DNA of 64,000 bases from Arcuatula senhousia (lineage: Eukaryota > Mollusca > Bivalvia > Mytilida > Mytilidae). The notes beneath the pieces were generated by a model that was not told the DNA's origin, ran no database searches, and saw only the letters and a list, made by a program, of their open reading frames with translations. Where the stretch lies: the NCBI GenBank assembly GCA_963971305.1, contig OZ020307.1, positions 54,123,702 to 54,187,701 on the forward strand, given 5' to 3'. Shown one piece after another: positions 1 through 10,368 of this stretch (its first letter is position 1; every line of letters begins with the position of its first letter). The translations under genes and the position numbers were made by a program.

Positions 1-79
1 GGAGGATTTCAACAACGAAACCCTTTCTGAATCTGCCACTGCAGCATTTGATTTAAACCGTATTAAAATCAACAGTCAG
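1..79 (+). other. possible partial exon at left edge
   Basis: Frame 2 is open from the window edge to a TAA at 98-100, about 32 codons, and a possible 5' splice donor (CAG|GTGATT) sits at 79/80. Composition is less AT-rich than the flanks. I recognise no domain. It could be the end of an exon of an unseen plus-strand gene or chance; there is too little sequence to decide. Confidence 0.15.
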
Positions 80-324
80 GTGATTGGAAATACACATTAA
101 TGCCATTAATATCAATTATCTAAATCGTTTATACAAATGCGACTAAGATCCATAGGTGTTTTGCCAATTGAACTTTAAATCATGACAGGTAAATATATCT
201 CAATCACCAACAGCAAACAAAATATTAATATATTGAGTTTTCAAAAATATGGATTACATTGTTGAAATAGGGGTTTTCTGGAATTCAACGGTGACCTATT
301 TTCATGGTTATTGAATTTCTAGTT

Positions 325-441
325 TTCGAATCTCGTATTTCGAATTTCGAATCTCGTATCTCGAATCTCATATCTCGAATTTCGAATCTCGAATCGAATC
401 TCGAATTTCGAATTTTGAATCTCGTATCTCGAATTTCGAAA
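325..441. repeat. degenerate short-motif minisatellite
   Basis: A run of near-repeats of TCGAATCTCGTAT and TCGAATTTCGAA fills about 115 bp. The motif is irregular, so it reads as a decayed simple repeat. No coding potential is seen. Confidence 0.7.
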
Positions 442-899
442 TTTTTGAAAATTTAGACATAGACCAAATATTCTAAAATTTCATACGAAGTTATGAACAG
501 TAAACTTTTTCCAGACCTCAATAATATTTGCAAATTTATTAGGATTATCAACAAAAAGATAGAATCTCCGGGGTAAGACTTTGTTTCATTATATTTTTGT
601 TTTAGAGAATAAAGATATATATTAAGGAACCAACTGTATACAATTACTTGAAATTTTTTCATACAGTCAACTTTATTGTTTAAAAGGTCGAAATCCTCAC
701 AATTTTTATCAATGTTCAAAGTAAGTTATCCCTTTGTTTATTTTTTTTAATTTATTTTTTAATGAATTGTATATTGTATGTTGTATTATAGTTCATATTA
801 AATTGTAAAGTGCTGAAAGTAGTTTTTAATTAGTTCACGCGCTATATAAGTATTGTTAATAATAAATAATATAAACAATTTTGAAGTAATGTAAAATCA
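442..899. other. gene-free AT-rich stretch
   Basis: No supportable gene. The open frame here is short, very AT-rich and without recognisable domain content. If C1q-C is intact, this lies in its large third intron. Confidence 0.5.
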
Positions 900-1440
900 A
901 GAGGAGTACGGGTAACTACCCATTAAAGATAAAAAATATCATTTTTACATATTTTGCTCTATTGAATGAGAATTATAATGAATGCCCGTTAAGCTTTAAA
1001 AAACTACTCTTAGGGTGGTGTTGTCACACAACTCTAAGGCTTTTAAAATTAACTGCCCATTGAAGGTAAAAGATTGCGGTTATTTTTCGTGTTTGTCCTA
1101 TTTTATGAAAACATGCTAATAACATGGATAAAGAAAAGCTGTTGCTTCCTTGAACCTTTGTTGTATTGATTTCTGCAAAAGTCTCATTAGGTCAAAATTG
1201 CTTTATTACTCCCTGTGAGAGTCGTAGCCCTCAATGGTCTTCTTCAGGTTTCTTTTATGTTTTTGCTCCAATAGATGAAAACAGTTGCAGAAAGAGAGCA
1301 TCGATTCCTTGCATAAACCTTCAGCTCATTCAACCCTTTCTAATGTCAACATTTGTCGTAGTTCCGAGATTGCGTCAGTTCTCTAATTATAACAAGCATT
1401 CTGAGAGTATCAACATTACATAGCCCCCTACCGGCTCATA
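900..1440. repeat. interspersed tandem-type repeat
   Basis: Phrases such as 'agctgttgctt', 'gaatgaaaa' and 'aaagataaaaaat' recur with a spacing near 150 bp. The same phrases occur at 13.3-13.7, 48.1-49.2 and 63.2-63.8 kb. This is a common non-coding repeat class in this genome. Confidence 0.45.
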
Positions 1441-1960
1441 CATGTCATATTCCAGTCACTTGTGAAAATTTACGAAACAAATCCAAATCTAAACTTTATC
1501 AGTTTATTTTTACAAGCAATAACTACAAAGTGCAATAAATAGAATTTCAGACAATTTATACAGTTCAAAGGGTCATAACTCTTGTAAAAAATTACGGCTT
1601 GAACTGAAACACAAACTTAATCTGTAACTCATCATGGTAGACCTACTAACCAAAAAATCTACCAGCGTTTTAAAAAAGTGAAGAAAAGTGACATTAAAGT
1701 GAATTTTGACAGTTCAAAGGACTACACATGCTGTAAAAAAATTTAAATTGTTGACCGGCAAAGCACTTTAATTTGATCTGTAGCTCATCATTGATTGACT
1801 CACATAAAAAAGTGCTGAAAAATGAAATTTGAGTAAATTTTCAAATTTTCAAAGTTTTAAGGGCAATAAATCCTGTAAAAATCTGCGTCCGACACGAAAT
1901 ATACTTGAACTGTAACTAATCATAATTGACTCACGTATACATGCATACATTACATATATT

Positions 1961-1994
1961 ATTATCCCCGCGCAAACGAAAGCGCGGGGATAAT
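1961..1994. repeat. perfect GC-rich hairpin
   Basis: ATTATCCCCGCGC (1961-1973) pairs perfectly with GCGCGGGGATAAT (1982-1994) across an 8-nt loop. It resembles the hairpin ends of other small bivalve repeats. Its GC content stands out in an AT-rich background. Confidence 0.8.
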
Positions 1995-2029
1995 GTTTTG
2001 CTGTTCGATGTACGTATGGCATTAATGTC

Positions 2030-3238
2030 CAGGATAATCTCAGTAACCACTGGGAGTAGAAAGATGAAACTTGGGTAATTGATTGCATTGTGGGTGGGGA
2101 CTGTGCCGAAGGTTTCGGAATTTTAATATTGCCCCCAGGGGCTGGGCTGCATAGGTAGCCTAAGGGCACATTATTCCTTCGTCACGCAACTCCATCCAGG
2201 TTATTTGGAATACAGAACTGAAACTTGGCTCAGTAGTTGCACTATGGATGTAGATTCTGCCGAAGGTTTCGGAATTTTGATTTGGCCCCTAGGGGCTGGG
2301 CTGCATAGGTAGCCTAAGGGCACATTATTCCTTCGTCACCCAACTCCTCCCAGGTTATTTTGAATACAGAACTGAAACTTGGCTCAGTAGTTGCACTATG
2401 GATGTAGATTCTGCCGAAGGTTTCAGAATTTTGATATGGTCCCTTGGGCTGGGCTGCATAGGTAGCATAAGGGCACATTATTCCTTCGTCACGCAACTCA
2501 TCCCAGGTTATTTGGAATACAGGCTTGAAACTTGGCTCAGTAGTTGCACTATGGATGTAGATTCTGCCGAGGGTTTCGGAATTTTGATTTGGCCCCTAGG
2601 GGCTGGGCTGCGTAGGTAGCCTAAGGGCACATTATTCCTTGGTCACGCAACTCCTCCCAGGTTATTTGGAATACAGAACTGAAACTTGGCTCAGTAGTTG
2701 CACTATGGATGTAGATTCTGCCAAACGTTTCGGAATTTCGATTTGGCCCCTAGGGGCTGGGCTGCATAGGTAGCCTAAGGGCAAATTATTCCTTCGTCAC
2801 GCAAATCCTCCCAGGTTATTTTAAATACAGAACTGAAACTTGGCTCAGTAGTTGCACTATGGATGTAGATTCTGCCGAAGGTTTTGGAATTTTGATATGG
2901 CCCCTAGGGGCTGGGCTGCATAGGTAGCATTATTTCTTTGTCATGCAACTCCTCCCAGGTTATTTGGAAAACAGAACTGAGACTTGGCTCAGTAGTTGCA
3001 CTATGGATGTAGATTCTATGGAAGGTTTCGGAATTTTGATATGGCCCCTAGGGGCTGGGCTGCATAGGTAGCCTAAGTCACATAATTCCTTTGTCACTTA
3101 ACTCCTCCCAGGTTATTTGGAATCTGGAACTGAAACTTGGCTCAGTGGTTGCGATATGGATGTAGGTTCTGCCAAAGGTTTTAGAAATTTGATATGGCCC
3201 CTAGGAGCTGGGCTGCATAGGTAGCCAAAGGGCACATT
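2030..3238. repeat. 154-bp tandem satellite, about 8 units
   Basis: The anchor GCTGGGCTGC recurs at 2141, 2295, 2448, 2602, 2756, 2910, 3054 and at 3207 (there after an A change), giving a period of 153-154 bp. The step 2910 to 3054 is only 144 bp because part of the unit (the CTAAGGGCAC portion) is missing. Each unit carries GGCCCCTAGGGGC, CTCCCAGGTTATTT and AGTAGTTGCACTATGGATG blocks. Open frames inside it follow the repeat and are not genes. Confidence 0.92.
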
Positions 3239-3239
3239 A

Positions 3240-3792
3240 AATGCGCAACCCATGTATTGCATATGGGGGTAACTTTTTTCTTTTACGTTTTCTCTTGAAA
3301 AATAAGCTTCATTATTTAAAGTAAATACTAAATTTTATTTCAATTTTAAAATCCATTCGAGAAATGTTATTTTATTATTTTTAAAATCTATTTCATGTCT
3401 GCTGGTCGGATTTGGTGATAATTTGACTGAAATTTTCTAAAAAGCCGTAAAATGTGAAAATTTGCTTCTATACAGCTAAAACAACGTTAAAATCATGCAC
3501 ACTCTATTTGAAATAAAGCATTAACATTTTTTTAGATACTGAAACACCAAGTACTATCATAAATGACAAAATGAAACACAGATTCCAGGATTTTGCTCCT
3601 TTCGTTCCTAAGATATTTTTGCCCATATCAATATGTAACAAATTCCTTTAACCTTCACATGAATTACTTAATTGATTTTGATGGGTTTTATTTCAAATTT
3701 GGTTGACGGAAAGAGTTTTATGGCGGAATAGAGTCATTTTCTACCTAAAATGCACTGTGTAGAATTAATATCTATATAAACTTTTGTTTTAC
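3240..3792. other. intronic sequence of C1q-C
   Basis: AT-rich sequence without a recognisable gene or repeat, lying just downstream (minus strand) of the C1q-C micro-exon. Nothing else is seen in it. Confidence 0.5.
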
Positions 3793-3816
3793 CTTGCCTT
3801 CGCCTGTCCTGCAGTT
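3793..3816 (-). CDS. C1q-C micro-exon (24 nt)
   Basis: Read on the minus strand, a pyrimidine-rich tract ending ..TTTTTCAG precedes 24 nt, followed by the donor GTAAAAC. With the phase-1 carry-over G from the signal exon it encodes ELQDRRRQ and again leaves phase 1. The paralogues C1q-A and C1q-B have a 15-nt micro-exon at the same gene position, with matching splice signals and the same CAAG|GTAAAA 3' end. The exon is far too short for routine gene finders; support comes from phase, splice sites and the three-way comparison. The next (C1q-domain) exon is not present down to base 1. Confidence 0.72.
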
Positions 3817-3884
3817 CTGAAAAAGATTAAGTTGAAATTAAGAAACTTTTCCATAAAGCCAAACCAAACGACGATATCAAGGAA

Positions 3885-4290
3885 GTCTTATTTAGATCAA
3901 TAATTCGAAAAAGACTCCGAGGAAAACTTTAAACTTTTTGACAAATGTGATGACTTCAACATTCCCATTCTCAACTTTTCTATTTTAAACAGCAACATCT
4001 TTTAGTTCCAGTTTATGGAATCTATGTATCACAGTTGATTTATTACTCCAGGTTGTGTGGACATTTCTTTTGTTTTCTTTAACCAGTTTTTCACACTGAA
4101 TTGGGAACTAGCAACGCGACAGATGACAAGTGTTTTAGTTTACTCTCATTACTACTTGAGTTCGCGTTGTTGCTTTTAATTCAATTGATTTTGTGTTTTT
4201 TCATGTTTTGTGTTTCTTCTAGCTGTTTTCGTTCATGTTTTCTGCTTTTCACACTTTGAATCCTCCGCCCAATTGGTGCCTCTTTGCTTT
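3885..4290 (+). mobile_element. Penelope-like P1 fragment (C-terminal RT and 3' end)
   Basis: The line matches the distal part of the P1 reverse transcriptase (the AGGAAGTC, GACTTCAAC and TTATGGAATCTATGTATCACAG stretches) and then the P1 3' untranslated tail (TTTTTCACACTGAATTGG and GCAACGCGAC onward). The reading frame is broken. It begins about 70 bp upstream (plus-strand sense) of nothing coding and lies inside intron 2 of C1q-C. Confidence 0.7.
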
Positions 4291-4559
4291 TTAAAATTTT
4301 TTTTGTCAAAAAATTAACACAATAGCAAAGTGTTTTAGTCCAACCATCACACTTTGTACCCTTTTTTGACTGTTTTGATAAGGAAGACACCGTTAGAGTG
4401 AAAAAAATGTAGCATTTTATGGAGACATCTATACATACATACATGTACTTCAATATTAAACATGACTAACTCATGTTAATTGTTAAAAAATAATAAAAAT
4501 CAGCATACGTGACTTAACTGAAATTAGCTTTTCTGTCATTTCAAATATCTCAGAGACTT

Positions 4560-5200
4560 CCATATAATCTGAATTTACTCTGCATCACCTCAAAAACCGT
4601 GTTCAGTTTAGTGGACATGTTTTTCAGCAGTCAATAGGGATCCCAATGGGCACTAATAGTGCACCTTTGCTTGCTGATTTGCTTCGTCATTCACATGAAG
4701 CAGACTTCTTACATTCTTTTCAAGATAAAAAAGATCATAGACATGCTCTCTCTTTTTAACTTAACGTTCCGTTTTATTAATGATGTCCTTTCACTGAATA
4801 ATTATCGATATGGTGACTTTCTCCATTCATATATCCTCAGGAAATTGGGATAAAGGACACCACGGAATCTACATGAAGGAAGTTTAGATCTAAGTCTCGC
4901 AATATACTCTCAAGGAAAACTTTAACAAAGCTCTATGAAAAACGTGATGACTTCAACTTTTCAATCGTCAACTTCCCCTTCTTTTGTAGCAACATTCCAT
5001 CCACTCCAGCTTATGGAGTTTTCGTATCACAATTGATTCGTTACTGCAAAACTGTGGGAATTTCATCAATTTCCCTGGCAGAGGGTTACGTTTGAAACAA
5101 CAATTGGTTACACAGGGCTATGTTGCTTCTCAGTTGCTGTCTTCACTCAAGACATTTTACGGTAATCATACTCTCGTAGACAAATATGTCTACCATTGGA
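4560..5200 (+). mobile_element. Penelope-like P1 fragment (central RT)
   Basis: This covers the RT region from the 'FQQxxGIPMGTN'-like motif (around 4625-4660) through the catalytic region (FINDVLSLNN at about 4776-4800, where the family has YIDDVL) to the YGVFVSQLIRY-like block near 5010. Several frameshifts and stops break it. The first catalytic Asp is replaced by Asn in this reading, so it cannot be an active RT. Confidence 0.78.
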
Positions 5201-7188
5201 GCACATTATAATTCTAAAATCATAATAAATTAACATTTATTTGACCTATAAACCAGGTTTCACCCACAAAAACATTGAATATAGCCAACAATGCGCGACA
5301 CCCTTTACTTTTTCAGAGTTTGATGGAACTGTTTTATCATATTAACCCAGGATATTTATCTCAGGTCAGGTAGTTACTAAAAAGGACAAAACTTCTCCTT
5401 TGTTTACTTGATTTTTTTACTATAATTTATTGTCGATCTTATTCATATATCTTATTTCAGTTCAAATGACTTGCCAGCAGCCTCAAAACTTTCAAGTTGC
5501 TATAGATAAGTTCAACTTTAATGATTAATTGAAAGTTCATATAACATGAACATTTGTTTTATTTTTTTCAACACTATAGGCCATACATTCCTAGATGTAT
5601 AGAGAATACAAAAAGTAACCTATTGTTTTTCATGGAAATAAATTGTAATAGAATTTGTGCCTTTTTGTACTTTGTACATTTGTAACAAGACTATATTTGA
5701 CTTTTGTTCAAAATTCAGCTTCATTCTAAAAGAAACTGTCAGCATATATAATTTTATTCAGTTCTAGTCCAAAATACTACTTTTTATATTTTGTATATAA
5801 AGAAATAGTGCAACTGTTACATAAAAATACATTTTTACACACTTTTGATATGCTGTTAATTTTTTAAAATCGAAAATTATATTTCGAGCAATATCAAGTA
5901 GTTTGGAACTAATAAACATACATTCATTTATTTTCGGCAATTATCTTAATGATATTAACAGGGTTCTTAAAAATATCTGAAGTAAACGCGACACAACCTA
6001 TATTAACAAGCTGCAAAAGAAAACTCAAAATGGAAGACAGTCAGCAGCATCAATGTGAAAAACGGTAAATGCTTGCTGTCTTTCATTCGCCCACTGACTG
6101 ACTGGGGAGTTTAACGTCGTGACTATACCTAGATATAGAAGCAACATAACCCTGTTTTAGCAATTTTTTTGTGTTAAATAGTTCCATTTCATTAAACGTA
6201 ATACAAATAAATTAATTTAAACACAAATTAAACAACCATTCCTTCATAAATATAACTTATAAATAAAACAAGGGAGATAATTCACTTGAAAAATTACCAA
6301 AAAATTACAAAGATTTGTATTGTAGACAGAAAAATAAGCTAGTGACCCCCAGTTTTTATTGTTTTATTTCAAAATATATTGTATTTCATTGATTTTTATC
6401 ATATTAAAAATAGAATTTAAATTCGTAGATTATTTTCTGCGACATGAATTTATGCTTACTATTTAGATTTTCCTATATAATCTATAGTAATTTTGGAAAA
6501 CTTTGAGCCTCAATGACATTTTAAATTCGGCATGATTTTTGGGGTCAGGTGTCCTCACTTACCTTAAGATTCAAAACCAATCCTAAAATCATCAGCTAAA
6601 ATTTATTTCTAGACACAGAAAAAAACTAACAGCTTCAAATTTCACGAAATCGAGAAAAAAAAACAATAAATATTGTCCAGAACCTTTATCGATAAGCAAT
6701 TGGATAAACGAAAAAGAAAACATTTTGACACTGATAAAAAAAAATGTACTACATGCTTTTGATATTTTTTTAAAAGATGCAAAGTCCTGAATTATAATTT
6801 TTTACTAAAATTAAAATTAAATTTAACAATTGAAAATGTTGAATAAATGTATGGTATACTAGATATAGTGACCTCTGCACCAATAAAGCAATGTACACAA
6901 AATACAGCTCTAATGGAGTACAGAATGTGATTGAAAAATTCTTATACACGGTTTTGGAGATCGTGCGGAGTTGATTCAGTTTGAAAGTTGAGGGGATATT
7001 TGAAATGACAGAAAAGCTAATTCCAGTTTATGCTGTTTTTATTTTTTTTTTTAACTGATAAATCATTTGCTTCATATTGTAGTAAATTGTGTAGGTATGA
7101 CAATAAAGAGCAACATTTCTGTAACATTGTGATCAAATTCTAATTGTTTAAGTACAGAGGCAACATAAATATAAGAATATTAAAATAC
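5201..7188. other. intron 2 of C1q-C, no gene
   Basis: AT-rich sequence between Penelope debris and the C1q-C signal exon. I see homopolymer runs but no coding sequence, SINE or clear inverted repeat. Confidence 0.5.
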
Positions 7189-7285
7189 CTTTGAAAGCTA
7201 AAGTCAGTTCTGGAAATATATCCAACACTTTTAGCGACGTCATAGGGGTCACAATCCCCAAACACAGAATGAAAGTAAGAAGCAT
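7189..7285 (-). CDS. C1q-C signal-peptide exon (coding part)
   Basis: On the minus strand, the acceptor TTTTGTAG at 7302 onward is followed by a short 5' leader (GATAAAATG context) and an ATG at 7285-7283. The exon encodes 32 codons plus one base: MLLTFILCLGIVTPMTSL followed by a short mature stretch ending AFK. The first ~18 residues are a typical cleavable signal peptide. The donor is G|GTATTTTA, giving phase 1. Length (97 nt) and phase are identical to the C1q-A exon. This implies a secreted product; the C1q domain itself would lie beyond the left edge, so whether the gene is complete is unknown. Confidence 0.85.
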
Positions 7286-8077
7286 TTTATCCGCTGGGTT
7301 TCTACAAAATATTGTTCAGGTTTTACAACGTTTTACATATTCATGTTAATCAAAAAGCATAAGATTTATAGGTTCTTACATAAGTTCTTGCAAAAGACCG
7401 GCTGATCTTTCACGAGTGATAGAATTTTTCAGTATTTTTGCGAGTGGAGCGCAGCGGACACTGTTTGTCTCTTGAAAAAGAAAAAAACACTTTTGAAAGA
7501 AAAATATTTCTGTTACAGAAGACTAAGTCCATCCAACAACAAAAATCGGGATTTTATATCCTCAAACAAAAGTTTTTTTTTATATAATAAAGTGGTAAAT
7601 AATTTATGAAGTTCTTAAAAAAACATAGAAATGTGTGTTTTAAATCGAGGAACAGCCATGGATCCATGGTTCAACCTTAACATAATTGAAAGGACCAACA
7701 ATGGGAGATTAAATGACCAACTATCTTAACAATGGATTTTTAAGGGAATTTCAAGCAAATGTGTGTCTTTCTGGTCACTTTGTTGTACTCCCACGAATTT
7801 CTGTGGATATTAATTGCATGTTTAATATAAAATTCTATAAAAACATAATTATATTTATCATGAAACAAAATCATATTTTTTTCATCGTGTGCTTGTTTGA
7901 ACAGTGTGAGTTAGCTGCACATTTCTCGCATATACAAAACACCTGTTCATCTGCTCTGAAAAACACTAATTAACATGGGGCTTATGTACTAAAAGTATGG
8001 TCAGTATAATTTGAGGAAGAAAGCCGGTCGTGCTATATTATCTTAAATCATATTATTTAAGTCCGAAAATCACTTAC

Positions 8078-8103
8078 CTTGTATTAGCGTTCAACCAGGA
8101 TAC
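8078..8103 (-). promoter_or_regulatory. C1q-C noncoding first exon (approximate)
   Basis: On the minus strand, ..CGCTAATACAAG|GTAAGTG forms a strong donor at 8077/8078. The same sequence ends the first exon of the two paralogues. The upstream limit is the likely start site about 25-30 nt below the TATA box, so it is an estimate. No ATG is seen in this exon. Confidence 0.7.
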
Positions 8104-8125
8104 CGTTAAGGTAACTTTTCACGGA

Positions 8126-8133
8126 ATTATATA
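8126..8133 (-). promoter_or_regulatory. C1q-C TATA box
   Basis: TATATAAT on the minus strand, about 50 nt upstream of the first-exon donor. C1q-A and C1q-B have an equivalent box in the same position, with similar flanking bases. Confidence 0.75.
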
Positions 8134-8149
8134 CAAGAACTACTATTTA

Positions 8150-8500
8150 TTATTTATTAAACGTTGACCAAGCTGTTGATATCGTATTGAATCCCCAAAT
8201 ATTTCTTGTGGAAAATAATAATCATCAGCTGATTGTCCTTGTACTTAAGGGTGTCACAGTGACCGTCAAAACTGCGCATTTCTATTGAAGATGTGGCCTT
8301 GTTCCCAATAATGGCAACATCACAATGTATCATCTGCTTATCATTTAATAAGTCTATAAAACTCACAATAAAGCGCAAAATTGAATAGATAATATTCTAT
8401 GGTTTATGCATTTATACCGTTTCAGCAGTTTCAATATTAAACTTATTGAATGATTCATACGTTGTTCATTTTGCAGCATATTGCTTGATCGTGGTTTACT
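8150..8500 (-). promoter_or_regulatory. conserved upstream block of C1q-C
   Basis: This segment matches the sequence upstream of C1q-A (26,940-27,310) almost throughout, and that of C1q-B (61,020-61,300) in part. Shared plus-strand phrases include AAAACTGCGCATTTCTA, GGGTGTCACAGT, ATGTATCATCTGCT and TTATTGAATGATTCA. An open frame at 8157-8378 is a by-product of this block and is not supported as a protein. Confidence 0.72.
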
Positions 8501-8634
8501 CATTAAATTCATGTTTTGCTAAAATGACAATTATTTTGTTAAAGAGATTTGTAATAAACTGTAGTTATTTTGTCCCAAACAGATCTTCTGATATTTACAG
8601 GTGTGTTTATAAACCAGTTATCTTAACTGTCTTA

Positions 8635-9035
8635 GGATCAAAGATTGGCTTAGTTTCCGTTATATTGATAATGTCGTTTCACTGAGCAATTCGCGGTTTG
8701 GTGACATTCTACATCTCCAAAAAAATAATGTATATGATATGATATAACCTCAGGAACTTGAGATAACAGACAACACGGATTCGAGGAAGTCTGCTTCATA
8801 TATAGATATTCATCTCGATATAGACTTTCAAAAAACTTTTAACAAAGCTCTATGACAAACGTGATGACTTCAACTGTCCGAATGTCAACTTTCCCTTTTT
8901 GGGTAGCAACATACAGTCTGCTCCGGGTTTATAAAGTTAACGTATCATAATGGATTCGGTACTCAAGAGCTTTGACAATTACAGCAATTTCTTTGGTTCC
9001 TCAATTGTTTGTTTTCCGTTGTCAAAATACAACTT
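8635..9035 (+). mobile_element. decayed Penelope-like P1 fragment
   Basis: CCGTTATATTGATAATG..TTCACTGAGCAATTCGCGGTTTGG matches the P1 'RYIDDVLS-NNSRFG' region (here DN instead of DD). It continues through the GAGGAAGTCTGCTTCATAT and TATGACAAACGTGATG blocks. Stops and small insertions break every frame. Confidence 0.72.
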
Positions 9036-9297
9036 TTTGTAAGTTGGAAAACTTGTAACGGCACACAAGGTTAAAAAACGTATTTGTTTAGAAAATACCC
9101 GACACGACAGTGTAAAACAGACAAATTATTAAGCGAATACCCCAGTTTTATCAAACAAAATGTTAATCTGATAAAAAGAAAGATAAAGTATGTGAACAAT
9201 AATCCAGTACTCAACCGATTAAAAGCATTTATAATCATATTAAATGAATTAAAAAATAGAAACAAATAAATGAAATATTACACTAAAAATTGACTTT

Positions 9298-9535
9298 TTT
9301 GTCTTAGGTTCTCTCTAGTGGAGTTGGAGTTTGATTGATAAGATTTTTATTGTGTGTTCAGTTTTTGTGCTTTGTCTAGGATATTGATAGGGGGAAGGTT
9401 GGGCCCAAAATTGCAGAACCGCGAGCAGTGCCAAATGGCCTCGTTGAAGGCTGCTGGCTGTTGTCCATTGTGGTTTTTCTAAATTGCCGCTTAATTGTGG
9501 GCTGTGTTGCGTACACTTATTCCACATCTCATTTT
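9298..9535 (+). mobile_element. 3' end of Penelope-like family P2
   Basis: The stretch from TTGTCTTAGGTTCTCTCT through GATAGGGGGAAGGTTGG to TACACTTATTCCACATCTCA matches the 3' untranslated part of the longer P2 copy at 31,850-32,268. Both end at the same CACATCTCA, which marks the likely P2 3' terminus. This looks like a 5'-truncated insertion. Sequence after it to 9,840 is T-rich, with no gene I can support. Confidence 0.68.
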
Positions 9536-10006
9536 TTTCTATTTAACAATCATTTTTGTATTAGAGTGTTTTTTCGAGCTTTTTCGTTGGTGTTTTTGAA
9601 TTTGCTCTTTCAAACTTTAACATTCGGATTCCCCATTGGTACCTATGCTTATTTCAGAACTTTTGCCAAAAGAATTTTTTTTCTGATATCTCCTTTAGAT
9701 TTTTTATCTTCTTCGATCATTTTGTTTGTTACCTTTTTACATTTCCATAATATATTTGCAACCTGTTTTATGTTACATTTAGAAAATGTTTGGGTGCTAT
9801 TAAGACACCGCCAAATTGTTAGTTATGGGAGATCTGTAAGCTAGTTTATTCATTTAATGAGACAACTACCCACATGAAAAAATGTCATTGCTTACTTTAT
9901 TTAACTTTTTATGTAACTTTAATGCCCTGTATGATCTGAGCAGGAGAACCCTAGTCTACCCTTGTTTCGATTACAATTCATTTAACATATTGCGGTTTGT
10001 TATGTC

Positions 10007-10368
10007 TTGTTTGTTTTAGTGAGCGCGGTGGCCGAGTTGTGAAGGCACTGGACTTTAAATCACAGGTCGACACCTCTCTGGGTTCGAGCCGCACACGTGA
10101 CAAGGTTTCCAGGCACCTACCGCTGCATGTGGGTTTCACCGATTTTCCAGCTTGGAATATCGGGCTTTCCTCCCATGCAAGCCTGGCGACCATGCAAGGG
10201 CCTCATATAAACCAAAACGGTCGTTAGTTTTGCCGTCGGTCAAAAGCTCTTCTGAGCTTCTGTAATTTGTGTGACTTGTGTACACATCATTTATGTGTAC
10301 TCACCAACGTTAAATAAATTTATCTTCACTTTACCTTTCCCTTTACCTGTTCGTTGTGTTGTTTGTTT
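10007..10368 (+). mobile_element. tRNA-derived SINE with 10-bp target-site duplication
   Basis: The body runs 10,017-10,358. It starts GAGCGCGGTGGCCGAG (polymerase III box A type, like tRNA-Leu) and has box B GGTTCGAGCCG at about 10,082-10,092. A non-tRNA body and a pyrimidine-rich tail follow. TTGTTTGTTT at 10,007-10,016 is repeated exactly at 10,359-10,368. It lies in the 5' untranslated part of the Penelope-like copy that continues to 12.8 kb. The tRNA part does not form a proper cloverleaf, so it is not a tRNA gene. Confidence 0.85.

Noticed and set aside
2314..2619. Overlapping open frames on both strands
   Set aside because: They lie in the 154-bp satellite and repeat with it; no domain and no codon signal.
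9428..9844. 138-aa Phe-rich open frame
   Set aside because: It starts in the P2 3' untranslated part and continues in T-rich sequence; the hydrophobic look comes from poly-T composition.
10019..10100. Possible tRNA-Leu gene
   Set aside because: Box A and B are present, but the stems do not pair as a cloverleaf and the sequence continues into a SINE body with a flanking 10-bp duplication.
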